Shown: piece after piece, positions 7,246 through 13,182 of the stretch
Layout: each line of letters opens with the position of its first letter
Position numbering within the stretch: position 1 is the stretch's first letter
Assembly (NCBI GenBank): GCA_934130485.1
Contig: CAKOYE010000028.1
Span: forward strand, 1 to 14,405
Reading direction: 5' to 3'
Origin: an uncultured Bacilli bacterium
GTDB taxonomy: Bacteria > Bacillota_I > Bacilli_A > RF39 > UBA660
DNA length: 14,405 nt
Translations under genes and position numbers: made by a program
The notes under the pieces: model-generated
Databases searched by the model: none
Told to the model about the DNA's origin: nothing
The model's input: the letters and a program-made list of their open reading frames with translations, nothing else

Positions 7246-7324
7246 TGGTACATTTTTTATATCCCATATAAGTGGGTGTTGGGACCACTCGCTTAATCTT
7301 TAAAGTAAGGAAGGGAAAAGATTT
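7246..7324 (+). ncRNA. Probable ribosomal protein L13 leader (cis-regulatory RNA)
   Basis: The roughly 80-nt untranslated leader of rplM is markedly richer in G and C than the flanks and can fold: CCCA (7263-7266) pairs with TGGG (7273-7276) around a 6-nt loop, enclosed by TGGT (7246-7249) with ACCA (7284-7287). The alternative AGTGG (7271-7275) with CCACT (7285-7289) is mutually exclusive with these. The GGGACCACT..CGCTT core resembles the L13 leader I know from Bacilli, where L13 binding is thought to repress rplM-rpsI. A covariance-model match would settle it. Confidence 0.7.
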
Positions 7325-7759
7325 ATGAAAAATACTTATATGCAAAAAGCACAAGAAGTATCACGTAACTGGTATGTTATTGATGCCACTGATGTTAATT
7401 TAGGACGTCTAGCAACTAAAGTAGCTCATGTATTACGTGGAAAGCATAAAACAACTTATACACCAAATGTTGATTGTGGTGATTATGTAATTGTTGTAAA
7501 TGCTTCAAAAATTAATTTAACAGGAAATAAACTTGATGATAAGATTTATTATAATCATAGTGGATATACTGGTGGATTAAGAGAAAGAACTGCTAGAGAA
7601 ATGAAAGAAAATTATCCAGTTGAAATGATTGAGAGAGCTGTAAAAGGTATGCTTCCTAAGGGAAGACTTGGTAGAGCAATGTACAAAAAATTATTTGTAT
7701 ATGAAGGTAGCGAACATCCACATGCTGCTCAAAAACCAACAGAAATGAAAGCTAATTAG
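7325..7759 (+). CDS. rplM: 50S ribosomal protein L13
   Basis: Large-subunit protein that binds 23S rRNA early in assembly; 144 aa, the expected length. The N-terminus 'RNWYVIDATDVNLGRLATKVAHVLRGKHK', the core 'TPNVDCGDYVIVVNA' and 'VKGMLPKGRLGRAMYKKLFVYEGSEHPHAAQKP' are all family hallmarks. The start at ATG 7325 (MKNTYMQK) is preferred over the internal ATG five codons later because Bacilli L13 begins M-[RK]-x-T-x-M and AAGGAAGG lies about 10 nt upstream. Cotranscribed with rpsI 10 nt downstream and likely controlled by the preceding leader. Codons are the common A/T-ending ones, as expected for a highly expressed gene. Confidence 0.97.
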   Translation: MKNTYMQKAQEVSRNWYVIDATDVNLGRLATKVAHVLRGKHKTTYTPNVDCGDYVIVVNASKINLTGNKLDDKIYYNHSGYTGGLRERTAREMKENYPVEMIERAVKGMLPKGRLGRAMYKKLFVYEGSEHPHAAQKPTEMKAN

Positions 7760-7769
7760 GAGGGTTTTA

Positions 7770-8183
7770 ATGGAAAAAAGAGTATTTATTGGTACAGGAA
7801 GAAGAAAATCATCTATAGCTCAAGTTAAGATGGTTCCTGGAAAAGGAAAAATTATTGTTAATGGTGTTGATGTTAATGAATATTTTCCATATGAAACAAA
7901 TATTATGAATTTAAAACAACCTTTAGTAGCTACAAATACAGAAGAAACTTTTGATATCACAGTTAATGTAACTGGTGGTGGATTTAGTGGTCAATGTGAA
8001 GCAACTCGTTTAGGAATTGCAAGAGCATTACTTATGTATGATAAAGTTAATGAAGGTAAAGAAGACAGTTTTAGAATTACATTAAAAAGAGCTGGTCTTA
8101 TTACTAGAGATTCTAGAAGTAAAGAACGTAAGAAACCAGGACTTAAAGCTGCTCGTAGAGCTCCACAATTCTCAAAAAGATAG
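7770..8183 (+). CDS. rpsI: 30S ribosomal protein S9
   Basis: Small-subunit protein whose C-terminal tail reaches the P-site tRNA; 137 aa against the usual 130 or so. Visible hallmarks are GTGRRKSSIAQV near the N-terminus, 'GGGFSGQCEATRLGIARALL' in the middle, 'RDSRSKERKKPGLKAARRAPQFSKR' at the end, with the invariant terminal KR. The ribosome binding site AGGAGG (7758-7763) overlaps the rplM stop codon, giving a coupled two-gene operon. A strong terminator follows at 8201-8231. Confidence 0.97.
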   Translation: MEKRVFIGTGRRKSSIAQVKMVPGKGKIIVNGVDVNEYFPYETNIMNLKQPLVATNTEETFDITVNVTGGGFSGQCEATRLGIARALLMYDKVNEGKEDSFRITLKRAGLITRDSRSKERKKPGLKAARRAPQFSKR

Positions 8184-8200
8184 GATATATATTTCTTTTG

Positions 8201-8231
8201 AACTCCGTAAATTTATTTTATGGAGTTTTTT
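8201..8231 (+). terminator. Strong rho-independent terminator of rplM-rpsI
   Basis: AACTCCGTAAA (8201-8211) pairs with TTTATGGAGTT (8217-8227), one wobble, around TTTAT, then T residues to 8231. It is the most stable hairpin in the window. Confidence 0.93.
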
Positions 8232-8244
8232 GTAAATAAATGTC
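8226..8244 (+). repeat. Copy 2 of a 19-nt post-terminator repeat
   Basis: TTTTTTGTAAATAAATGTC, identical to 2772-2790. Here TTGTAA (8230-8235) lies 17 bp before TATAAT (8253-8258), so this copy also reads as a plausible sigma-A promoter. Confidence 0.6.
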
Positions 8245-8291
8245 TAATATATTATAATTTTCGTTACTAATGATTTTTTTTCATCATTTAT

Positions 8292-8300
8292 TGATATAAT
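8292..8300 (+). promoter_or_regulatory. Extended -10 promoter for the 8330-10644 operon
   Basis: TGA-TATAAT (8292-8300) is a consensus extended -10, 29 nt ahead of the GTG start; the -35 is poor. A second upstream promoter may use 8230-8258. Confidence 0.6.
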
Positions 8301-8329
8301 AATAGTAATTACTTGATAGAGGTGATATT

Positions 8330-9097
8330 GTGTTAACAAAATATGAAGAAAAAAGATTAGAGTATAATTTGGCTCTTAATGAATTAAATAAATTTAAAAA
8401 AGATTTCGAAAATAAAAGAATAGAATTAACTAAGAAAAAATTTAATATAATGGTTAAGGAAAAAGAAGAAAAAATCGGTTTATTAAAGCAAGATATGGAT
8501 TGTTTTTTTCTTGAAAATCAAGCTGAAATAGTTATTTCAATGTTAAAAAATAGTTTAAATATTAAAGATGAATATGAATTTTATTCTGATAAAACAAGAA
8601 ATTCAGAATCTGGGGAAATTTTTATTAATAAAAAAACTAGTGAAGAAATTGAATATGAATTTAATGAGTTAAAAAATAAAATTGAAAAGCGATTTAATGA
8701 TAAAATTATTACTTCAATAGTTTATAATGATTTAAATAGATGCTTAGATATATATAAGAAAATGATATTAGATAAATTAGAGGATTTACCTGATAAAAAA
8801 TTTTTGAGTATTGATGAAGTTAAAACTGTTTCTAAACTTAAAAAAAATAAAACTCAAGATGAAAATTGGTTTTTTGTAAGAATAATGATGCCTATTATAA
8901 TTATTGATATATTATGTGCTTTATTTGTTTTATTTACGGGAACTGAATGTCAAATTGGCTCATCGGATGCTTTATCTGGATTTTTATGTTCTTTTACAGT
9001 AGTTTCTGATCTTGTTTTAATTTTTGTAACACCCATTGTTTTAATATATTTAATTGTTAAAGGAGTACAAGTATTATATAATAGAAAAAGGAAGTGA
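8330..9097 (+). CDS. Unrecognised coiled-coil membrane protein
   Basis: I do not recognise this 255-residue protein. Residues 1-55 are highly charged and helical with coiled-coil character (runs of K, E, L), and 100-150 form a second charged helical region. Two hydrophobic segments follow near 182-203 and 222-246, separated by a loop with C207 and C220 flanking 'QIGSSDALSG'; the protein ends NRKRK. A topology with the large N-terminal part and the basic tail both in the cytoplasm and a short outside loop holding the two cysteines is plausible. GTG start at 8330 is supported by AGGTGAT (8320-8326). Stop TGA at 9095-9097 is 4 bp before the methyltransferase start, so the genes are almost certainly cotranscribed, but this gives no clear function. 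Confidence 0.75.
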   Translation: MLTKYEEKRLEYNLALNELNKFKKDFENKRIELTKKKFNIMVKEKEEKIGLLKQDMDCFFLENQAEIVISMLKNSLNIKDEYEFYSDKTRNSESGEIFINKKTSEEIEYEFNELKNKIEKRFNDKIITSIVYNDLNRCLDIYKKMILDKLEDLPDKKFLSIDEVKTVSKLKKNKTQDENWFFVRIMMPIIIIDILCALFVLFTGTECQIGSSDALSGFLCSFTVVSDLVLIFVTPIVLIYLIVKGVQVLYNRKRK

Positions 9098-9101
9098 TAT
9101 A

Positions 9102-9977
9102 ATGCGTTTAAGTAATAATTGGATTGATTATAAAATAATTGATGCTGGTAATGGCGAAAAGCTAGAAATGTGGAAGGATGTTATGTTAAGAAGACCTGAT
9201 CCTCAAGCTTTATGGCCAATTGATACAAATAATAAAAATTGGAATAATCCTGACGGTTTTTATCACAGAAGTAGTAAAGGTGGTGGATCGTGGCAATTTT
9301 TTAAAAAATTACCTGATCATTGGACAGTTAGCTACGGTGATTTGACTTTTAAAGTGAGTCCTACAAATTTTAAGCATACAGGGCTTTTTCCAGAACAAGC
9401 TGTTAACTGGGATTATATGATTGACAAGATAAGAAATAGTGGAAGAAAAATTAAGGTACTTAATTTATTTGCATATACTGGTGGTGCAACTATGGCTTGT
9501 TCTTATGCTGGTGCTGAAACTGTTGTCCACGTTGATGCATCCCGTGGTATGATTGAGTGGGCAAAAGAGAATATGCACTTATCTAAGTTAGAAAATAATA
9601 AAATTAGATTTATTGTTGATGACTGTTTAAAATTTGTTGAAAGAGAAGCACGTCGTGGTAATAAATATGACGTTATAATTATGGATCCTCCTAGTTATGG
9701 AAGAGGTCCAAATGGTGAAGTATGGAAGTTTGAAGATAATATTTATAACTTAATTATTTCTTGTATGAAGATTTTAAGCGATAAACCACTTTTTATGTTA
9801 ATAAATTCTTATACTACTGGTATTTCTAGTACTGTTTTGGAAAATATATTAAAAATAACGGTTTTAAAAAAATTCCCTAATGGAAAGGTAACAGCAGGTG
9901 AAGTAGGACTTCCAATTTCTAATAATAATTTAGTTTTACCTTGCGGAATATATGGGAGATTTGATATAGATGATTAA
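9102..9977 (+). CDS. Class I SAM-dependent methyltransferase, RlmI/RlmK-like
   Basis: Predicted S-adenosylmethionine-dependent RNA methyltransferase, 291 aa. The SAM-binding motif I is 'VLNLFAYTGGATMACSYAGA' (119-138), the acidic loop 'VVHVDAS' follows, and motif IV is DPPSY (195-199) in 'VIIMDPPSYGRG', a signature shared with the RlmI and RlmK/L rRNA methyltransferases. No N-terminal PUA or THUMP domain is present; residues 1-110 instead hold the conserved 'RPDPQALWPID' and 'GLFPEQAVNWD' segments of the smaller PF10672-type proteins. ATG 9102 is chosen over the in-frame upstream start at 9054, which lies inside the preceding gene; GGAAGTGAT is just upstream. It overlaps the next gene by 8 nt. 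Target base and position (m5C or m7G, 23S rRNA) cannot be read from sequence. Confidence 0.87.
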   Translation: MRLSNNWIDYKIIDAGNGEKLEMWKDVMLRRPDPQALWPIDTNNKNWNNPDGFYHRSSKGGGSWQFFKKLPDHWTVSYGDLTFKVSPTNFKHTGLFPEQAVNWDYMIDKIRNSGRKIKVLNLFAYTGGATMACSYAGAETVVHVDASRGMIEWAKENMHLSKLENNKIRFIVDDCLKFVEREARRGNKYDVIIMDPPSYGRGPNGEVWKFEDNIYNLIISCMKILSDKPLFMLINSYTTGISSTVLENILKITVLKKFPNGKVTAGEVGLPISNNNLVLPCGIYGRFDIDD

Positions 9978-10644
9978 AATTTTATATGAAGATAATCATA
10001 TTTTAGTTGTTGTAAAACCTAAAAATGTTCCAGTTCAACTTGATTCAAGCAATGATTCTGATTTACTATCTATTTTAAAAAATTATTTAAAGGAAAAATA
10101 TAACAAACCAGGTAATGTTTATTTAGGATTAGTTCATAGACTAGATAGACCTGTTAGTGGTATTATGGTTTTTGCTAAAACTAGTAAGGCTGCTTCAAGA
10201 TTAAGTGAACAAGTTAGACTTGGAAAAATGACTAAAAAATACTATGCAGTAGTGGAAGGAAAATTATCTAAAAATGTTGGAACATTTACTGATAAATTAC
10301 TAAAGAATTCAAAAACTAATACAACTATTGTTTCTGATCTTGGGAAAGAATCAATTTTAAATTATAAAGTGCTTGATTATCAAAATAATTTATCATTAGT
10401 TGATATTGATTTAGTTACTGGAAGATCACATCAAATTCGTGTTCAATTTTCATCGCGTAATCACGCTTTATATGGTGACCAACGTTATAATAAAAATGCT
10501 AAAGTAGGCGAACAGATTGCTTTGTTATCTTACTCTTTAACGTTTTTTCATCCCACAACTGGTACTCAAATGTTTTTTGAAATAGAAAAACCTGATTTTT
10601 ATCCTTGGAATTTATTTGCAACAAATAAGAAACATATTTTGTAA
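9970..10644 (+). CDS. RluA-family RNA pseudouridine synthase
   Basis: Isomerises uridine to pseudouridine in rRNA or tRNA; 224 aa, the catalytic domain alone without an N-terminal S4 RNA-binding domain. The catalytic Asp is D59 in HRLDR (56-60), followed by 'PVSGIMVFAKTSKAASRLSEQ', 'KKYYAVVEG' and the C-terminal 'DIDLVTGRSHQIRVQFSSRNHALYGDQRY' block. The ATG sits in the end of the methyltransferase gene with GGGAG about 11 nt upstream, so translation is coupled. Pairing an RNA methyltransferase with a pseudouridine synthase suggests a shared rRNA-modification role. The precise target is unknown, so no symbol is given. Confidence 0.92.
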   Translation: MIKILYEDNHILVVVKPKNVPVQLDSSNDSDLLSILKNYLKEKYNKPGNVYLGLVHRLDRPVSGIMVFAKTSKAASRLSEQVRLGKMTKKYYAVVEGKLSKNVGTFTDKLLKNSKTNTTIVSDLGKESILNYKVLDYQNNLSLVDIDLVTGRSHQIRVQFSSRNHALYGDQRYNKNAKVGEQIALLSYSLTFFHPTTGTQMFFEIEKPDFYPWNLFATNKKHIL

Positions 10645-10667
10645 AAATGTTACCTTGTTTTTTGCTT
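10631..10667 (+). terminator. Possible weak terminator after the RluA-family gene
   Basis: AACAT (10631-10635) pairs with ATGTT (10647-10651), and the enclosed TTTT/AAAA can extend it; T-rich sequence follows at 10655-10671. The imperfect AT stem and the four-base gap before the T run make this tentative. The remaining 10668-10825 holds no gene I can see and no convincing promoter; -35-like TTGATT (10717) and TTGTTT (10757) lack good -10 partners. Confidence 0.3.
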
Positions 10668-10825
10668 TTTCTTTGATTTAAAAACATATAAATTCTTAAT
10701 TTAATTATCTAATAACTTGATTTTGTATATATAGTGTAAAATAATTGTAATCTATTTTGTTTTTTATGATGTTAAATGCTTAAACATAAGATTTTTTCTG
10801 CCATATATTATTATAGGAGGTAATT

Positions 10826-11440
10826 ATGGCTCAGGATAAATATGAAGAATTAAAAAAAAATTTAGAATTAAGAAATAAATTATTAAAGCTTGGAATTGGT
10901 TGTCCTATAATTGGACCAGCTGGACCTAAGGGCGATAAAGGAGAACCTGGTCTTCAAGGACCTGCCGGAGAAAAAGGTGAAAAGGGAGATATAGGACCAA
11001 CTGGACCTATTGCAGTATCCTCAACTGAAGGACTTTTTTTCACTGGTTTTGAGGCAGTAACTACATCTGGTATTATGAATTTTGAAAATCCGTGGTTTAT
11101 ACCAAATGTTTCTGATTACTTTTCAATTTTGAGTGACAATGAGGTTTTGGTTCAACCTGGTATTTATGAAATAACTTTTTCGGGTCAAGTTGAAAATTCT
11201 GATAGTACGCACGGTGGAGGATTTTATTTACAAAATAATGATGGTGAAGCTTTAAAAGATTTGTCTTTTACTTTATCGGTAGGTGCAGGTGCGCAAATGA
11301 ATTTTTCACAAACTACTGTATTTAGATTTGAAGCATCTACAATTTTAGAAGTTGTAGCAAGTATAATAGGTGATGAGGGTACTTCTAATGTTACAATAAC
11401 TGATGTTAATTTATTAATGAAAAAAATACATAGTTCGTAA
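10826..11440 (+). CDS. Short collagen-like protein with C-terminal globular domain
   Basis: 204 aa, three parts. Residues 1-25 form a charged helical N-terminus with no signal peptide. Residues 30-62 are eleven uninterrupted Gly-X-Y triplets with Pro in X and Lys-Gly-Asp/Glu patterns that stabilise bacterial collagen triple helices. Residues 65-204 are a beta-rich domain containing 'VLVQPGIYEITFSGQVENS' and ending 'ITDVNLLMKKI', resembling the C1q/TNF-like trimerisation heads of BclA-type exosporium proteins. C26, the only cysteine, lies four residues before the collagen tract and could crosslink the trimer. A strong AGGAGG (10815-10820) supports the start. Expected to be a trimeric surface fibre, but how it is exported is unclear. 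No other spore-coat gene is visible. The collagen call is certain; the head-domain identity is inferred. Confidence 0.82.
   Translation: MAQDKYEELKKNLELRNKLLKLGIGCPIIGPAGPKGDKGEPGLQGPAGEKGEKGDIGPTGPIAVSSTEGLFFTGFEAVTTSGIMNFENPWFIPNVSDYFSILSDNEVLVQPGIYEITFSGQVENSDSTHGGGFYLQNNDGEALKDLSFTLSVGAGAQMNFSQTTVFRFEASTILEVVASIIGDEGTSNVTITDVNLLMKKIHSS
10913..11011 (+). repeat. Gly-X-Y coding repeat (11 triplets)
   Basis: Eleven consecutive codon triplets with glycine first (GPA, GPK, GDK, GEP, GLQ, GPA, GEK, GEK, GDI, GPT, GPI). The DNA is locally much richer in G and C than the surroundings because of the Gly/Pro content, though the third positions still favour A and T. Confidence 0.9.
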
Positions 11441-11467
11441 TTTTTATTTAAATTCAATATTATATAT

Positions 11468-11473
11468 TATAAT
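11468..11473 (+). promoter_or_regulatory. -10 element for the CwlD-like amidase gene
   Basis: TATAAT at 11468-11473, 30 nt ahead of the ATG, in an almost pure A/T gap. No convincing -35 is seen, so chance matches cannot be excluded. No clear terminator separates the collagen-like gene from this one. Confidence 0.45.
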
Positions 11474-11502
11474 AATTACATATATTTTATAAAGGTGATA
11501 TA

Positions 11503-12165
11503 ATGTTTCGTTATAAAATATGTGTTTTTTTTATGTTATTAATTGGTATAGTTAGTTTTAATTTTGTGAGCGCTAAAGAAAATGATTTACCGTTATTAGG
11601 TAAAATCATATATGTAGATCCAGGGCATGGAGGAATAGATCCTGGTGCAATATATAAAAATATAAAAGAGGCTCCAATTAATTTGGAAATAAGTAAAAAA
11701 TTAGCTGATGCTTTAGCTGAAAAAGGTGCGATAGTTTATTTAACCAGATATGATGATTACGATCTATCTATTCCAAATTCTAGTAATCATAAAAGAAGTG
11801 ATTTAAATCAACGAATAAAGCTTATAAATGAATCTGATTGCTCATTATTTTTGTCAATTCATTTAAATGCTGATATTAGTGAATCGTGGTATGGTGCGCA
11901 AGTTTTTTATGATGATGTTAATAGTAAAAATGTTGTTTTAGCTGAGTATTTACAAAAAGAATTTTCATCAAGTTTAAATTCGAGACGAAATATTAAACAA
12001 ATTAGTAATTTATATTTATATCGTAAAGCATTAAGGCCGGGGGTTTTAGTTGAAGTGGGTTTTTTAAGTAATTCAAATGAACGTTATTTATTACGTCAAG
12101 ATAGTTATCAAAAAAAGATTGCTGATACAATAACGACTGGTGTAATAAATTATCTTAGTAAATAA
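11503..12165 (+). CDS. Secreted N-acetylmuramoyl-L-alanine amidase (Amidase_3, CwlD-like)
   Basis: Zinc amidase that cuts the bond between N-acetylmuramic acid and the stem peptide of peptidoglycan; 220 aa. Residues 1-24 are a signal peptide (basic start, hydrophobic core, likely cleavage after SFNFVSA). The single catalytic domain shows the expected ligands: H42 in DPGHGG, E56 in 'KEAPINLE', H120 in SIHLNA, and the catalytic Glu E184 in 'VLVEVGFLSN'. The 'RSDLNQRIKLINESDCSLFLSIHLNA' stretch is closest to CwlD-type enzymes. No wall-binding repeats are present. Start ATG 11503 has AAAGGTGAT 3 nt upstream. CwlD itself makes muramic-lactam in spore cortex; whether this organism sporulates is not shown here, so a vegetative wall role is equally possible. 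Confidence 0.9.
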   Translation: MFRYKICVFFMLLIGIVSFNFVSAKENDLPLLGKIIYVDPGHGGIDPGAIYKNIKEAPINLEISKKLADALAEKGAIVYLTRYDDYDLSIPNSSNHKRSDLNQRIKLINESDCSLFLSIHLNADISESWYGAQVFYDDVNSKNVVLAEYLQKEFSSSLNSRRNIKQISNLYLYRKALRPGVLVEVGFLSNSNERYLLRQDSYQKKIADTITTGVINYLSK

Positions 12166-12216
12166 GTGTAAATATTAATAATTATAAAAATTTTTTTCTA
12201 GATTTTAATATTAATG

Positions 12217-12225
12217 TGCTATAAT
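12217..12225 (+). promoter_or_regulatory. Extended -10 promoter for the Abi_2 gene
   Basis: TGC-TATAAT (12217-12225), a consensus extended -10. The expected start near 12232 coincides with the ribosome binding site AGGTGAT (12232-12238), so the leader is about ten bases. Confidence 0.6.
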
Positions 12226-12241
12226 TTTAATAGGTGATGCT

Positions 12242-13171
12242 ATGAAATCTAAGATATTTAAAAATCTAGATGAACAAGTTGAAATAATGCGTTCTAAAGG
12301 TCTTATAATAAATGATGAAGAATTGACTAAAGAAATATTGTTACGTGAAAATTATTTCTTTATTAATGGTTATAGACATATGTTTACTACTGGCAATAAA
12401 GATAAGTTTATACCTGGAACAACATTTGAAGAGATGTATGCAACTTTTTTATTTGATCGTTATATAAGAAATATAATGTTTAAATATATTTTAATAATTG
12501 AAAATAATATTAAGTCAATAATGAGTTATCAATTATCAAAAAAATATGGTTTTAAGGATAAGGATTATTTAAATCCAGATAATTTTACACAAGATCCAAC
12601 ACGTTCAAAACAAGTTTTTGATATTTTAAATAAAATGAAAAGGCAAATTAGAGTTAATGGTAGACAACATACTGCAACCCTACATTATTTAAGCAATTAT
12701 GGATATATTCCAATGTGGATTTTAGTTAAAGTATTATCTTTTGGTATTATTTCTGAATTATTTTGTATATTAAAATATGAGGACCAAGTTGAGATAGCTA
12801 AATTTTATAAATTAGATCCTCAAACTTTATCAATATATTTGGCTTTGTTAGCAAATTTTAGAAATTTGTGTGCTCATGAGGATATACTTTATGATCATAG
12901 AACAAATAGAGTTATACCGGATTGTGATTATCATAGAATTTTAGAAATTCCAAAAAATGAATTAGATGAATATATTTATGGTAAAAACGATTTATATGCA
13001 ATAATAATTATTATGAAAAAAATGCTTAGTGAAGGGGAATTCCGTGATATTATTTTTGAAATTGGTTATGAAATTGATGTTTTAGATAATAAAGTTGATA
13101 CAGTTCCTCTTAATAGTATTTTAAATAGATTAGGGTTTCCAGATGATTGGCGTGATATAGCAGATTTATAG
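12242..13171 (+). CDS. Abi_2 (AbiD/AbiF-type) HEPN family protein
   Basis: Member of the Abi_2 family (PF07751) first known from lactococcal abortive phage infection; 309 aa. N-terminal hallmarks are 'LDEQVEIMRSKGLIIND' and 'ENYFFINGYRHMF' (36-48), then 'DRYIRNIMFKYILIIENNIKSIMSYQLSKKYG' (72-103), and 'YIPMWILVKVLSFGIISELF' (155-174). 'NFRNLCAHEDILYDHR' (205-220) carries R207 and H212, an R-x4-H HEPN motif typical of metal-independent RNases in this superfamily. Such proteins are thought to degrade RNA on phage infection and shut down the cell. Start ATG 12242 has AGGTGAT 3 nt upstream. The next gene starts 11 bp after its stop, so the pair probably shares a transcript. No antitoxin gene, phage gene or integrase is adjacent. 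Family call is firm; antiphage role is inferred. Confidence 0.87.
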   Translation: MKSKIFKNLDEQVEIMRSKGLIINDEELTKEILLRENYFFINGYRHMFTTGNKDKFIPGTTFEEMYATFLFDRYIRNIMFKYILIIENNIKSIMSYQLSKKYGFKDKDYLNPDNFTQDPTRSKQVFDILNKMKRQIRVNGRQHTATLHYLSNYGYIPMWILVKVLSFGIISELFCILKYEDQVEIAKFYKLDPQTLSIYLALLANFRNLCAHEDILYDHRTNRVIPDCDYHRILEIPKNELDEYIYGKNDLYAIIIIMKKMLSEGEFRDIIFEIGYEIDVLDNKVDTVPLNSILNRLGFPDDWRDIADL

Positions 13172-13182
13172 GATGTGATAAT

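Noticed and set aside
9095..9097. TGA possibly read as tryptophan (mycoplasma code)
   Set aside because: TGG is used for Trp in every gene here and no gene contains an in-frame TGA; readthrough would add only seven codons before TAA.
9054..9101. N-terminal extension of the methyltransferase
   Set aside because: It lies inside the preceding gene; ATG 9102 directly follows that gene's stop with GGAAGTGAT upstream.
10499..10687. Minus-strand open frame of 62 codons
   Set aside because: It lies mostly inside the RluA-family gene on the other strand, lacks a ribosome binding site and matches no family; it is a shadow.
10668..10825. Promoter or small gene before the collagen-like gene
   Set aside because: TTGATT and TTGTTT occur but no -10 lies at correct spacing, and no reading frame with a ribosome binding site is present apart from the annotated start.
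11224..11457. Minus-strand open frame of 77 codons
   Set aside because: It is antisense to the C-terminal domain of the collagen-like gene, with no promoter or ribosome binding site; a shadow.
12171..12212. AATATTAA/TTAATATT inverted repeat as a terminator or small RNA
   Set aside because: The stem is pure A/T with a 26-nt loop, expected by chance at this base composition.
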